Source: an uncultured Oxalobacteraceae bacterium (lineage in GTDB: Bacteria > Pseudomonadota > Gammaproteobacteria > Burkholderiales > Burkholderiaceae). From it: a DNA stretch of 9,152 nucleotides. A model generated the notes under the pieces. It searched no databases. It was not told the DNA's origin and saw only the letters and a list, made by a program, of their open reading frames with translations. The DNA lies in NCBI GenBank assembly GCA_946479705.1, contig CAMLHI010000065.1:1-9152 (forward strand), written 5' to 3'. The translations under genes were made by a program, and so were the position numbers. The stretch's first letter is position 1. Every line of letters begins with the position of its first letter. Positions 1-6,888 of this stretch are shown here, one piece after another.

Positions 1-95
1 TCTTCCTCGCGGCCGGGATAGCGGTGCTCCTTCTTGAACTCGCTCTTGAGTTCCTGATACTCGCGTTCGCGCTTGGGACTGGCTCCGGTCGGCAT
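1..95 (-). CDS. Small charged hypothetical protein, N-terminal part
   Basis: Only the first 31 codons are in the window; the gene continues past position 1. It starts MPTGASPKREREYQELKSEF and is very rich in Lys, Glu and Arg, with no signal peptide or membrane segment. The start is well supported by AAGGAG (102-107), six bases before the ATG. From memory, this beginning matches a conserved family of about 100-residue hydrophilic bacterial proteins, sometimes loosely named plasmid stabilization protein and mostly without an assigned function. No function can be given from the visible part. It is transcribed away from the DUF3016 gene, so its promoter must lie in the 96-410 spacer. Confidence 0.7.
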   Translation of the reverse strand, partial: MPTGASPKREREYQELKSEFKKEHRYPGREE

Positions 96-410
96 GACGC
101 TCTCCTTGACGAGACAACTGCTGCCAAGACTAGCGCGCTGCCGGGCGGCCTTCCGTTAGCTGGCGCACAATTTCGACGCTTGCGCGCGAGGAACTATCCC
201 CACGAAAACGATTTATACCGTAGGCCCTCATCGCGCGCATGCAGGACACGCAAGCGGGCTGCCTTGCCTCGGGGGGGGTAATCCGCCCTATGATCCAACC
301 GCACGGCCAACAATTTGATACAAACCGCCGACATAATTGCTGAGGCCGGCAACCCCAAACCGGCGTATATTGCCAGATATCGTACGCACATTCGCAGGAA
401 AGGAAACGCC
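96..410. other. Divergent intergenic spacer
   Basis: This 315-base spacer lies between two divergent genes and should carry both promoters. I see no convincing coding frame. On the minus strand there is a TATAAA-like box at about 218-223 without a good -35 partner. On the plus strand there are TTGATA (315-320) and CATAAT (331-336), which are too close to each other to form one promoter. A GCCGG/CCGGC inverted repeat with a 10-base loop occurs at about 344-363. A run of eight G lies at 271-278. None of these is strong enough to call a site. Confidence 0.4.
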
Positions 411-893
411 ATGAACACGCTGATTTACCGGGCCACCCTCGCCGCCGCTTTCGCGCTGGCCAGCGCACAGGCATCGGCGGCGGCCACCGTGACCTATGTC
501 GCCATCGACAAGATGAGCGATGTCCCGCGCTACCAGTCCGAGCGCGACTTCATGCAAGACGATTTGCGCGAATGCATCGAGAAACTGTCGGCCAAGCTGC
601 CGGCCGGCCAGCAGTTGAAGCTGAACATTCTCGATATCGACCTGGCCGGCGATGTGTTCCCGCGCGTGCCCATCCGCGACGCACGGGTCTACCGCGGCCG
701 TGCCGACTGGCCGCGCATCCACCTGCGCTATCGGATCGAGCAGGATGGCAAGGTGATCCGCAGCGGCGAACGCACCTTGACCGACTCGAACTACCAGATC
801 GGTTTCAACGGCCATACCAATGAGCTCTATGGCTACGAGAAGCAGTTGTTCGAGGACTGGTTCCGCAGGGATCTGCTGGCGGCGCACAAGTAA
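411..893 (+). CDS. Exported DUF3016 domain protein
   Basis: A protein of 160 residues with a signal peptide: MNTLIYR, a hydrophobic Ala-rich stretch (8-20) and a likely cut after ASA (about residue 23). The mature part is about 137 residues and fits the DUF3016 family as I know it. The visible hallmarks are LNILDIDLAGD (71-81), DWPRIHLRY (99-107), a LTDSNYQ element (123-129) and the C-terminal YEKQLFEDWF (142-151). Family members are periplasmic or secreted proteins of proteobacteria with no established function. The ATG at 411 was chosen over an upstream in-frame ATG at 315 because it begins the signal peptide and has AAAGGA (399-404) six bases before it. It is followed by 197 bases without a gene, so it is probably transcribed alone. 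The family call is firm; the role is unknown. Confidence 0.88.
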   Translation: MNTLIYRATLAAAFALASAQASAAATVTYVAIDKMSDVPRYQSERDFMQDDLRECIEKLSAKLPAGQQLKLNILDIDLAGDVFPRVPIRDARVYRGRADWPRIHLRYRIEQDGKVIRSGERTLTDSNYQIGFNGHTNELYGYEKQLFEDWFRRDLLAAHK

Positions 894-1090
894 AAGGTCC
901 GACGGCAAGCGCAATGCCCCTGGCCACGGTCGCCCGCGTGGACGCCGCTTCGGCCGGCAGCGTGCGCCGTGCCGAGAACCGGTTTCAGCAATTCGCAACC
1001 AAGTTTCAGGCCCATCCTCGCGTACTTATGGTCAAATTCCACCATGTCCACACGCATGGCTTGAGTTTCTCTGAGGAAGGGGAAGGACAC

Positions 1091-1531
1091 ATGAATTCGA
1101 AAATTGCTTCCGATGAAGGTCTGCATTTCCGCGACCGCTTGCAGAGCATGCTGCGCCAGGCAGGCGTGGCGGTCCGGGCGTCCACGGTCGCCCACGAATT
1201 CAATTTGCGCGCCCATGGCGCCACCGTGACCACCCATGCCGTGCGCAAATGGCTGGCGGGCGACGCGATCCCGACCCACGAGCGTTTGCTGATCCTCGCA
1301 AGCTGGCTCGGCGTGCACGCCTCCTGGCTGCTGTATGGCGACGCCGAGAATGGCGAGTTTTCCCGGCACCAGGCGGCCGCACCGCTCCAAACGCGCGAAC
1401 TGATACTCGTGCGCGACTTCCAGCGGCTGACGCCGTCCGGCCAGCAAGTGCTGCGCGCGGTGCTCGATGCGCTGTTAAGGACCATGGCGGCCGACAGCAC
1501 CGTAACCGGCCGGCAAGCGCCGCAGCGCTAG
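1091..1531 (+). CDS. XRE-like helix-turn-helix transcriptional regulator
   Basis: A protein of 146 residues. The N-terminal part (about 12-83) has the layout of a Cro/C1-like DNA-binding domain: FRDRLQSMLRQAG (first helix), an insert-bearing STVAHEFNLRAHGATVT (31-47), then HAVRKWLAGDAIPTHERL (recognition region, 49-66) and LASWLGVHASWLLYG (69-83). The C-terminal 60 residues contain a helix with RELILVRDFQRLTPSGQQVL, which may serve in dimerisation; no ligand domain is visible. Similar short regulators are common in Burkholderiales. The start at 1091 is supported by a purine-rich SD (GGAAGGGGAAGG) just upstream; an in-frame ATG at 1028 lacks one. A small inverted repeat ATGGT-N8-ACCAT (1028-1045) in front of the gene might be an autoregulatory operator, but it is weak. 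The regulated genes are unknown. Confidence 0.8.
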   Translation: MNSKIASDEGLHFRDRLQSMLRQAGVAVRASTVAHEFNLRAHGATVTTHAVRKWLAGDAIPTHERLLILASWLGVHASWLLYGDAENGEFSRHQAAAPLQTRELILVRDFQRLTPSGQQVLRAVLDALLRTMAADSTVTGRQAPQR

Positions 1532-1576
1532 GGCGGCAAGGCGCTCGCTCCGACCGGCGACGATGGCAGCGGCAGC

Positions 1577-1789
1577 ATGGACACCCGATCCGATACCACA
1601 CTGGCCCGCACGGTCGATGACGGCGTCCTGCTCTTGCTGGCCAAAGGCCGGCAGGCGGCCGAATCGTACTTGCATTACCAGCAAGTGCCTCAGCACGTGG
1701 TGCTGCGGGTACTCGCCTGCGCGGCATTCCGGCGCAAACCCCTCGTTGGCGTCAGCCTGCAAAAGACCCGGACCGGACCGGTGCTGTGA
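1577..1789 (+). CDS. Small hypothetical protein, 70 residues
   Basis: A 70-residue protein starting MDTRSDTTLARTVDDGVLLL, with a predicted helical Leu/Ala-rich middle and QVPQHVVLRVLACAAFRR (residues 36-53) near the C-terminus. There is no signal peptide or membrane segment. I do not recognise a named family, although short proteins with this beginning seem familiar from Oxalobacteraceae. It lies 45 bases after the XRE-like gene in the same direction and could share its transcript. There is no clear ribosome binding site before the ATG, which lowers confidence. Its last codons overlap a GTG and a 13-base palindrome (1786-1798), where the halogenase remnant begins. The C-terminus could therefore have been altered by the rearrangement that brought the remnant here. 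Confidence 0.55.
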   Translation: MDTRSDTTLARTVDDGVLLLLAKGRQAAESYLHYQQVPQHVVLRVLACAAFRRKPLVGVSLQKTRTGPVL

Positions 1790-1947
1790 CGGCGTCACGC
1801 CCGTCGCAGTGCGAGATCGGCATTGTCGGCATCGGCGAGGCCACCTGTCCCTTGATCCGCGACTTTCACACGGCGATAGGCATTGACGAGGCCGAGTTCA
1901 TGCGCGCCACCCATGGCACCTTCAAGCGGGGTGCGTTTGACGGGCAG
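1786..1947 (+). pseudogene. Remnant of a second tryptophan-halogenase-family gene
   Basis: Read on the plus strand in one frame, this stretch encodes CEIGIVGIGEATCPLIRDF followed by IGIDEAEFMRATHGTFKRG. This matches residues about 42-82 of the intact halogenase next door (AEIGTVGVGEATLPSIRYF; LGLDDDADFIRKTQATFKLG). It keeps the family's GEAT motif and the lysine of ATFK (here GTFK), which in PrnA is the catalytic lysine. The piece is not a copy of the neighbour: IDEAEFMRAT is nearer to the usual family consensus than the neighbour's own sequence, and the DNA differs at many codons. It therefore comes from a separate paralogue. The flavin-binding GxGxxG start is missing and homology stops after GAFDGQ, at the point where the intact gene's 3' end begins on the other strand. 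Only about 10 percent of a halogenase is left, so it cannot be functional. The frame runs on beyond 1947, but only as antisense of the intact gene. Confidence 0.8.
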
Positions 1948-1949
1948 CT

Positions 1950-3458
1950 TCACGGCGCCTTGCAGTGCAGGGAAATGTACTGGCCGTGGTCGGGCATGGC
2001 CTTGACCATCTGGTTGATGATCTCGCGCCGGGTGGCGAAATGCCCCAGCACCTGGTCGAACTGCATGCCCTCGATCAGCGGATCGTCCGCCTTGGGCACC
2101 ACGCCCAGCCCCATCAGGATCGAAAAATACGAGGACGGGGAAAACCCCTGCGGGTCGTAGATGGCCACATGCCCGGTTTCGCGGAACAGCTCGATCTGGT
2201 GCTGGAGGGTGTCGGGAATCGCCATGTTGGCACAGTAGCGCCAGAATTCCGAATCGGCGCGCTGGGTGACCTTGTAGTGCAGGACGATGAAGTCGCGCAC
2301 GAACTGGTAGCGTTCCGTGATCATGCGGTTGAACTCGTCGGCCAGCTCGGGACGGCAATCGCGATTGGGAAAAAACTCGACCAGCCAGCCCATCGCCGAT
2401 TCGATGAGGTTAATGCTGGTCGACTCGAGCGGCTCGAGAAAGCCGCTCGACAAACCGATGGCCACGCAGTTCTTGATCCAGGACTTGCGGCGCCGTCCGG
2501 TGGTAAAGCGCAGCTGGCGCGGCGCGTCCTGCACTGCGCCATCCAGGCCGGCGAGCAGCACGCGGCCGGCTTCCTCGTCGCTGGTGAAGGCGTCGCAATA
2601 CACATGGCCGTTGCCGGTGCGGTGCTGCAGCGGGATGCGCCAGGTCCAGCCGGCGCTCTGGGCGGTCGAAATCGTGTAGGGCGTGAGCTGCTCGGCCTTG
2701 GCGCAGGGCACGGCCTGAGCGCTGTTACACGGCAGCATGTCGCTCCAGTCGTCGTAGCCGGCCTTGAACACGCCCTCGATGAGCAGGCCGCGGAAACCGG
2801 AGCAATCGATAAACAGCTCGCCTTCGACGCGGCGCCCGTCGCGCAGCTTGAGGGCGGTGATGAAGCCGGTCTCGGGGTGCTGTTCGACGCCATCGATCAT
2901 GCCTTCGATGCGCCGCACGCCGCGCTGCATGGCGTAGTCGCGCAAATAGGCGGCATACAGGCCGGCGTCGAAATGGTAGGCATAGGAATAGCCGTCGCTG
3001 ACCGAGGGCAGCTCCTGGTGCGGCGGCACGAAGCGGTTGTTGCGCGCCATCACCGTCGCCATCGACCATTGCTCGTACGAGGGCATATCCTTGAAGGTGC
3101 GCGACAGGCGCAGCCAGTACATATAGGCCCGCCGATGCTCGATCGGGGCGCCGAAATCGCCGAAACCGTGGAAAAAGCGGTTGCCGACATGGCCCCAATC
3201 CTTGAACTCGATGCCGAGCTTGAAGGTCGCCTGCGTCTTCCTGATGAAATCGGCGTCGTCGTCCAGGCCCAGCGCGTGATTGAAGTAGCGGATGCTCGGC
3301 AGGGTCGCTTCGCCCACGCCGACGGTGCCGATCTCGGCCGACTCGACCAGCACGATCTCGCAGCGCGAGCCCAGCTTGAGCGCCAGCGGCGCCGCCGCCA
3401 TCCAGCCGGCGGTGCCGCCGCCGACGATAACGATTTTTCGGATGTGATTATCGGACAT
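1950..3458 (-). CDS. Flavin-dependent halogenase, tryptophan-halogenase family
   Basis: A protein of 502 residues, the normal full length for the family (Pfam tryptophan halogenase, PF04820). The FAD-binding GGGTAG is at 13-18, directly after IRKIVIV. VGVGEAT follows at 46-52. The lysine of ATFKLGI (K80) corresponds to the catalytic lysine of PrnA. The family motif WxWxIP is present as WTWRIP (271-276). FLEPLES (340-346) supplies E345, the counterpart of PrnA Glu346. Such enzymes use FADH2, oxygen and halide to make HOX, which reaches the substrate through the lysine. All core residues are present, so it should be active if it receives reduced flavin from elsewhere; no flavin reductase is in this window. 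Family members beside TonB receptors (for example BrvH and the Xanthomonas campestris enzymes) act on indoles and often prefer bromide, with native substrates unresolved, so free tryptophan should not be assumed. The gene lies 190 bases after the receptor gene. The ribosome site is weak (AGAAAG, seven bases before ATG). Confidence 0.93.
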   Translation of the reverse strand: MSDNHIRKIVIVGGGTAGWMAAAPLALKLGSRCEIVLVESAEIGTVGVGEATLPSIRYFNHALGLDDDADFIRKTQATFKLGIEFKDWGHVGNRFFHGFGDFGAPIEHRRAYMYWLRLSRTFKDMPSYEQWSMATVMARNNRFVPPHQELPSVSDGYSYAYHFDAGLYAAYLRDYAMQRGVRRIEGMIDGVEQHPETGFITALKLRDGRRVEGELFIDCSGFRGLLIEGVFKAGYDDWSDMLPCNSAQAVPCAKAEQLTPYTISTAQSAGWTWRIPLQHRTGNGHVYCDAFTSDEEAGRVLLAGLDGAVQDAPRQLRFTTGRRRKSWIKNCVAIGLSSGFLEPLESTSINLIESAMGWLVEFFPNRDCRPELADEFNRMITERYQFVRDFIVLHYKVTQRADSEFWRYCANMAIPDTLQHQIELFRETGHVAIYDPQGFSPSSYFSILMGLGVVPKADDPLIEGMQFDQVLGHFATRREIINQMVKAMPDHGQYISLHCKAP

Positions 3459-3613
3459 GGGCTAACTTTCTCATGGTGTGCCTTGCCGTAGCTGCAGCGG
3501 AGCACTTGCACCAGGTGCGCGCTGGCGGGCGCACCAACACAAACGGGACAGCCAGCGCGGTCCCTTCCAACACCCCTGCCCCGGCGCGGCCGTGCAGCGC
3601 GCACCGGAGCCGG

Positions 3614-3640
3614 GAGGCGGCCCGCTCGCAGGGCCGCCCC
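3614..3640 (-). promoter_or_regulatory. Stem-loop between receptor and halogenase genes
   Basis: GGCGGCCC (3616-3623) and GGGCCGCC (3631-3638) form a perfect 8-bp GC stem with a 7-base loop. One G-U and one G-C pair extend it to 10 bp. In the transcript it sits 9-10 bases after the receptor stop codon. No U-run follows, so it does not look like a classical intrinsic terminator. A role in 3'-end protection or in lowering halogenase expression relative to the receptor is inferred. The remaining part of the 190-base gap holds no visible gene. Confidence 0.5.
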
Positions 3641-3648
3641 GCCGCCAA

Positions 3649-6600
3649 CTAGAACTGGTAGCGCAGCGACAGGCGGTAGCTGCGGCCGTACTCGAACCAG
3701 GCGCGGCCCATCATGCCGATCCCCTGCTGCTGGGTTTGACGCACCACCCTGTCGGTCAGGTTGTTGACCGTGAAGCTGGTCGACAGATTCTCGCCGAAAC
3801 GGTAGTCCATGCCGAAGTCCAGCTGACCGGTCGCTTCCTGCCAGATCGGCAGGCCGAAGGAGACATCTTTCGGGAACACCGGATTGCCGTCCACGTCCCG
3901 GGTCATCCGGGTCGGATCGGAGCTGGTGGCATCCGAGCCCGAGGTGCCGTTGACGTTTACGCCCTGCAGGAAGCGGCTGCGCCAGCTGTAGGCCAGGCGC
4001 GACGACAACGGTCCCTTGTCGTACATCAATTGCAGGTTGTACGAGTTGCGCGACAGGTACTGCAGCGGCAAGGTGCTGAACGGCAGACCGTTGGAGTCGC
4101 AGCCGTACACGCTCAGCGCGTCCTTGCTGAACGAGTCGCGCGACGGGCAGTACTTCATGTCGAAGGGATGGTGCAGCGTCTGCTTGCTCTTGATGTAGGT
4201 GTAGTTGGCCGAGATGCCGAAGCCCTTGGCCCACTCCGGCAACATGTCCTGCAACCCCGGCACATTGTTGAAGTAGGTCTGTCCCGCCAGTTCCAGGCCG
4301 GCCACGTGACCGTCCGCGGTGTTATCCTTTTGCCGGACCACGAAGGTTTGCGCGTTGCCGGCCAGGTCCTTGTAATCGTAGGCGATGGCCGAATCCATGA
4401 TGATGTCGCGCACCTTCTTGTAGAACAGGTTACCCGTCAGCGAACTGCCCTTGCCCGGGAACCACTCGAGCGACAGGTCCACGCTGTCGGCGCGGGTCGG
4501 CTTGAGCTTGATGTTGCCCTTGTCGGTGCCCGTATAGGTCATGCCCGCGGGCTGGCCATTGTTGGGGGCCGCGTAGTTCTGTTTGAGCTCGATGTACTCG
4601 GCCAGGTCGCCAAAGCTGGGCCGGTACATCGACTTGGCGAACGCGAAGCGGGCCTGCAGCTTCTCCGACAGTTCCATCTTCATGTTCAGGCTGGGCAGCA
4701 CGTCCACGAAGTTGTGCTCGCCTTTGATCGGCGTATCGATCTTGCCGAAGCGCGGAATTTGCGGCGCCGTGTTCGTGTCGTAGGTCGGCTTGAACACGGT
4801 GTAGCCATTCGCCTGCGACCTGGTGCGCACCACGCGCACGCCCAGGCTGCCCTCGACCGGGAAGCGCAGCTCGTCAAAGCCGAAGCGGGTCGACAGGTAG
4901 GCCGCCTGGGTCTTCTCCGAGTTGCTGAAGGTCTTGCTCGGGTCGCCGTCGTAGCTGAGCGGCACCCAAGGGTTGCGCTTGACATAGGCATCGCAGTTCG
5001 TGTCCGTGGGCCTCTGGAAGTGCGCGTTGCCGTCTTCGCACATCAAGCGCCAGTACTGGGGGGCGATCGCGTAGGCATTCGGATAGTCATTCACTGCGGC
5101 CGGGCTCGGCTGCACCAGCGCCGGCGTCGCCGGGACCTTGCCGTTGAAGAAATTATTGTATTGGAACAGCGTGGTCGGCAGCAGGGCCGCGTAGCGCGGA
5201 TCGCTGAAGAAGCCGAAGCTGGCAAAGGGCTGGTTGCCGTCCTGCGCGGTAGGCAGGGTGCCCGGCCGCTTGGTCTGGACGGTATCCCATGGATTGGTCA
5301 CGCCGTACCAGCTCGAACCGGCGGCCTCGGTGTGGGTGGACTTGCGGTCGGTAAAGCGCACGCCGAAACGCACGTCGCGCAGCACCGGATGGTCGAACTT
5401 GTAGCGCGCGTCGGCCTTCCAGGCGTACAGGTCGCCGTCCGCCTTTTCCATGTACGGCGCAAAAACGTCCGGGAAGTAATTTCCCGGATTGCCCAGGAAT
5501 TTCGCGGCCGCATCGTCGAAGGTGATACTGGCCGGACTGGTGCTCACGTCGACGTTCATGCTCGGCACGAAGGTGCCCAGGGTCATATTGCGGCGCTTGG
5601 TGTCGCTATAGGAGTGCACCCACTGCAGGTCGTTCTCGATCGACAGGCGCTGGTTGACCTTCCACTTGACGTTCCAGGCGACTTCGCGGGTCGCCGAACG
5701 GACGGTCTGGTCGCTGGTGTTCGAATGGAATTGCAGGCCGCCCTCGGCGAAGGTGTTCGCGCCCAGGCCGCCCGGGTAGGTGTATTTGGCCGACTGCAGC
5801 ACGCCATTGGCGTCGAACACGGGGTTGACCAGCTTGGTCGCGTAGGTGTCCCACACGCCGGTGTAGAGGGCGTGCTCGTCGCCTGCGTTCTTGTAGGACG
5901 AATTGAAGACGCTCAGCGCGGACTCCAGGCTATTCTTTTTCCACTGCAGCGCGGCATACTGGCCGGTGCGGTCGGACTGGTAGAGATTGGTGCGATACGA
6001 TGCCGACTTGGGCACCCAGACCGTCTTGCCGGCGACGATGTCGGTGCGCGGGTAGTAGGGGTCGACCTGGATCGAGTCGTTGTGCTCGTTGTTGCGGTTG
6101 GCCGACAGGTCCAGCAGCACACCCCATTGGCCGAGCTCGTTTTCCCAGCGCCGCGACACCAGGGCGGACACGCCCGGCGAGGTTTTCTTGCCTAGCGCAT
6201 TGTAATTGGCGTTGGCCGAGAAGGCGGACTTGTTGCCCTTATAGTCGAACGGCAGGGCGGTGCGCAGGTCGACCTGGCCGCTGACGCCGCCTTCGACCAG
6301 TTCGGCCGGCGGGTTCTTGTGCACGAGCACGGCCGACATCAGCTCAGGCGGAACGTCGCCCCAGCTCAGCTCGCGTCCCGGCCATCCCGACGAGAACGAT
6401 TCGCGGCCGTTGAGCGTGGACGAACCCCAGGTCAGGCCGCGCACCGAGATGCCCGAACCTTCGACCTGGAAGTGCTCCGGGTCGCCGCGGCTGTTGCGGT
6501 CCATGGTCACGCCGACCACGCGCTGCAGTACCTCGGTGATCGACTTGTCCGGCAGCTTGCCGGCTTCCTCGGCGACGACGCCGTCGACGATCTCTTCCGC

Positions 6601-6801
6601 ATTCTGCTTGAGCTGGGCGGCCGATTGCAGCGCCGCGCGCTGGCCGGTCACGACGATGGTGGTGGTTTCCTTGTCGGCGCCCGCAGCGCTCCTCGCCGGC
6701 GCCGGTGCCGGCGCGCTCTGCGCGAACGCGGCGCCGCCGCAGATCAGCGCGGCCTGTGCTACGGCGATGGATAGCGTGGTTTTTTTAAGTTGTCGCGTCA
6801 T
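3649..6801 (-). CDS. TonB-dependent outer-membrane receptor
   Basis: A protein of 1050 residues and typical of the long receptors (TonB-Xanth-Caul type) found in oligotrophic proteobacteria. It has a signal peptide (KK at 6-7, hydrophobic 9-24, cut near AFA at 27), a short Ala/Pro linker, a TonB-box-like TTIVVTG (47-53) and a plug domain (about 60-185). The plug shows AGKLPDKSITEVLQRVVGV (80-98), SGISVRGL (116-123), the LNGRE element and ELVEGGVSGQVDLRT. A beta-barrel extends to the C-terminus, which ends in phenylalanine (RYQF) as outer-membrane barrels do. Cysteine pairs C588/C603 and C885/C901 probably close loops. It should take up a ligand through the outer membrane with TonB energy. Receptors of this type often serve carbohydrates or other large nutrients rather than siderophores, but the ligand cannot be read from the sequence. 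It lies 87 bases after the lipoprotein gene and 190 bases before the halogenase gene. The ribosome site is modest (GAGAGA). Confidence 0.95.
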   Translation of the reverse strand: MTRQLKKTTLSIAVAQAALICGGAAFAQSAPAPAPARSAAGADKETTTIVVTGQRAALQSAAQLKQNAEEIVDGVVAEEAGKLPDKSITEVLQRVVGVTMDRNSRGDPEHFQVEGSGISVRGLTWGSSTLNGRESFSSGWPGRELSWGDVPPELMSAVLVHKNPPAELVEGGVSGQVDLRTALPFDYKGNKSAFSANANYNALGKKTSPGVSALVSRRWENELGQWGVLLDLSANRNNEHNDSIQVDPYYPRTDIVAGKTVWVPKSASYRTNLYQSDRTGQYAALQWKKNSLESALSVFNSSYKNAGDEHALYTGVWDTYATKLVNPVFDANGVLQSAKYTYPGGLGANTFAEGGLQFHSNTSDQTVRSATREVAWNVKWKVNQRLSIENDLQWVHSYSDTKRRNMTLGTFVPSMNVDVSTSPASITFDDAAAKFLGNPGNYFPDVFAPYMEKADGDLYAWKADARYKFDHPVLRDVRFGVRFTDRKSTHTEAAGSSWYGVTNPWDTVQTKRPGTLPTAQDGNQPFASFGFFSDPRYAALLPTTLFQYNNFFNGKVPATPALVQPSPAAVNDYPNAYAIAPQYWRLMCEDGNAHFQRPTDTNCDAYVKRNPWVPLSYDGDPSKTFSNSEKTQAAYLSTRFGFDELRFPVEGSLGVRVVRTRSQANGYTVFKPTYDTNTAPQIPRFGKIDTPIKGEHNFVDVLPSLNMKMELSEKLQARFAFAKSMYRPSFGDLAEYIELKQNYAAPNNGQPAGMTYTGTDKGNIKLKPTRADSVDLSLEWFPGKGSSLTGNLFYKKVRDIIMDSAIAYDYKDLAGNAQTFVVRQKDNTADGHVAGLELAGQTYFNNVPGLQDMLPEWAKGFGISANYTYIKSKQTLHHPFDMKYCPSRDSFSKDALSVYGCDSNGLPFSTLPLQYLSRNSYNLQLMYDKGPLSSRLAYSWRSRFLQGVNVNGTSGSDATSSDPTRMTRDVDGNPVFPKDVSFGLPIWQEATGQLDFGMDYRFGENLSTSFTVNNLTDRVVRQTQQQGIGMMGRAWFEYGRSYRLSLRYQF

Positions 6802-6835
6802 TTCGTTGTCTCTCTTCTAGAACGAATCTCGAATG

Positions 6836-6861
6836 CCACCCCGCGCGCTGCTGCGGCGTGG
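6836..6861 (-). promoter_or_regulatory. Imperfect hairpin between lipoprotein and receptor genes
   Basis: In the 87-base gap, CCACCCCGC (6836-6844) pairs with GCGGCGTGG (6853-6861) with one central mismatch and an 8-base loop. No U-run follows. The gap has no evident promoter, which favours read-through from the lipoprotein gene. The hairpin may tune expression of the receptor relative to the lipoprotein, but this is speculative. Confidence 0.3.
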
Positions 6862-6888
6862 AAATAGTCCATGACTAAGCGCCCAGGC

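Noticed and set aside
271..278. Run of eight G as a possible phase-variation tract
   Set aside because: It is not inside a gene and not placed between promoter elements that I can see.
1950..2160. Continuation of the halogenase-remnant frame beyond 1947
   Set aside because: From 1950 it is antisense to the 3' end of the intact halogenase and shows no homology to the family.
1965..3491. Plus-strand open frame of about 508 codons
   Set aside because: It is antisense to the halogenase, whose family motifs fix the true strand. No recognisable protein features.
3478..6195. Plus-strand open frame of about 905 codons
   Set aside because: It is antisense to the clearly real TonB receptor. The product is a low-complexity string of Arg, Val, Gly, His and Ala without domains, which is the usual shadow of high-GC codon use.
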